Positions 63,451 through 64,000 of a DNA stretch of 64,000 bases are shown here, piece by piece. The position numbers and the translations under genes were made by a program. Each line of letters starts with the position of its first letter. The stretch's first letter is position 1. The notes under the pieces are model-generated. The model searched no databases, was not told where the DNA came from, and saw only the letters and a program-made list of their open reading frames with translations. The stretch lies in assembly GCF_002795245.1 (NCBI RefSeq), contig NZ_PGVG01000018.1, positions 62,001-126,000 on the forward strand. Reading direction: 5' to 3'. Origin of the DNA: Bradyrhizobium forestalis (GTDB taxonomy: Bacteria > Pseudomonadota > Alphaproteobacteria > Rhizobiales > Xanthobacteraceae).

Positions 63451-64000
63451 GTGAGGGATCAGACGGCGAAGGTCGGGACGGGCCCGCCGCTCGCGCTCGG
63501 CATGGCCCTGCTGGTCGGCGTGATCGCAAGCCTCGTCGCCGCGCCGGGCGCCGAAGGCCTGTACGGCGCGTTCCTGGCCGCCCTGATGCTTGCGATCGCG
63601 GCGAACGATGCCCGGCACTACCGCATTCCGAACGCGCTGACGGGCGCGGCCTTCGCGCTTGCCTTGCTCCGCGCCGGCGCATTCGTGCCCGATATCGGCG
63701 CCGAGGCGCTGCTCTGGCCACTGGCCCGCGCCGCGGCCGTGGCGCTTCCGCTCATGCTGCTGATGGTGCTCTACCGGCGCTGGCGCGGCCGGGACGGGCT
63801 CGGGCTCGGCGACGTCAAGCTCGCCGCGGTCTGCGGCGCCTGGCTCGATCTTGCGACCGTCGTCGCAGCGATCGAGCTTGCCGCGTTGCTCGCGATCGGC
63901 GCCTATGTCGCCAACGCTGCGCTACGAGGCAAGCAGCTGCGCGCCACGGCATTCCTGCCGTTCGGGCTATTCCTGGCGCCCGCGATCTGGATCGGTTGGC
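63451..64000 (+). CDS. gspO: Prepilin peptidase GspO-like (3' end outside window)
   Basis: An open frame continues past the right edge, with about 183 codons visible. Catalytic aspartates of the A24 peptidase family appear in AANDARHYRIPN and GLGLGDVKLAAV, with hydrophobic segments between and around. It lacks the N-terminal cytoplasmic methylase domain of large PilD proteins, as in short CpaA-type peptidases. GTG at 63,451 directly follows gspD; ATG at 63,502 is an alternative. It would cleave the GspG-K leaders. Confidence 0.82.
   Translation, partial: MRDQTAKVGTGPPLALGMALLVGVIASLVAAPGAEGLYGAFLAALMLAIAANDARHYRIPNALTGAAFALALLRAGAFVPDIGAEALLWPLARAAAVALPLMLLMVLYRRWRGRDGLGLGDVKLAAVCGAWLDLATVVAAIELAALLAIGAYVANAALRGKQLRATAFLPFGLFLAPAIWIGW

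Noticed and set aside
62078..63454. 458-codon open frame in another frame of gspD
   Set aside because: Very Arg/Gln-rich frame-shifted reading of gspD with no motif.

Overview
The window reads as one continuous high-GC alphaproteobacterial chromosome segment. The gene content, the GCTATA-type promoter elements and the type II secretion layout resemble Bradyrhizobium or a close relative. That assignment is an inference from gene content, not a database match. Two functional territories are present: a surface-glycan biosynthesis region (about 1-48,800) and a type II secretion (T2SS) locus with an autotransporter gene inside it (about 48,800-64,000). No rRNA, tRNA, CRISPR array, insertion sequence or integrase was seen.

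Glycan region, left to right. (a) 1-6,539: the end of a heptose-7-phosphate kinase, then a tightly coupled operon. It encodes a sialic-acid-synthase (NeuB) homologue fused to a second TIM barrel, a CMP-sugar synthetase homologue, three short-chain dehydrogenases (SDRs) and a stand-alone sugar-isomerase-like TIM barrel. This looks like a complete but unassigned ulosonic-acid-type pathway. (b) 6,693-13,653: two large membrane proteins, two related beta-rich proteins of unknown function and a methyltransferase. (c) 13,738-14,940: a fused heptose-1-phosphate nucleotidyltransferase and bisphosphatase that completes the GDP-heptose set begun at the left edge. (d) 15,075-23,845: a full CMP-legionaminic acid pathway of the GDP-linked type described in Campylobacter (legB, legC, legG, legI, legH, ptmE, ptmF, legF, ptmA). 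(e) 23,856-33,361: a flippase, tailoring enzymes (methyltransferase, 2-oxoglutarate dioxygenase), two GT-B-like surface-carbohydrate proteins, two family-2 glycosyltransferases and a GT-C-like membrane protein. (f) 33,375-39,843: a split transketolase, an epimerase/reductase, a sulfotransferase, a small-molecule kinase and the CDP-4-keto-6-deoxyglucose enzymes RfbF and RfbG. This combination suggests a branched-chain CDP-sugar. (g) 40,059-48,794: a UDP-xylose synthase-like enzyme, a Wzy-like polymerase candidate, two glycosyltransferases, a cupin, an aminotransferase, a methyltransferase and a second flippase.

Secretion region. gspD and gspO read rightward and gspE-F-G-H-I-J-K-L-M read leftward from a shared divergent promoter region. 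A 1,205-residue autotransporter with an internal repeat passenger lies between gspM and a GspC/GspN-like gene, which suggests a functional link or an insertion.

Working together, the glycan genes would supply at least four activated sugars: GDP-heptose, CMP-legionaminate, a second CMP-ulosonate-like sugar, and a CDP-linked deoxy or branched sugar. UDP-xylose is a possible fifth. The region also supplies transferases, a polymerase, flippases and decorations (methyl, hydroxyl, sulfate). The parts I could not assign are the 711-6,539 operon, the 7,913-9,588 protein pair and the transketolase/CDP-sugar module. These are the best candidates for undescribed chemistry.
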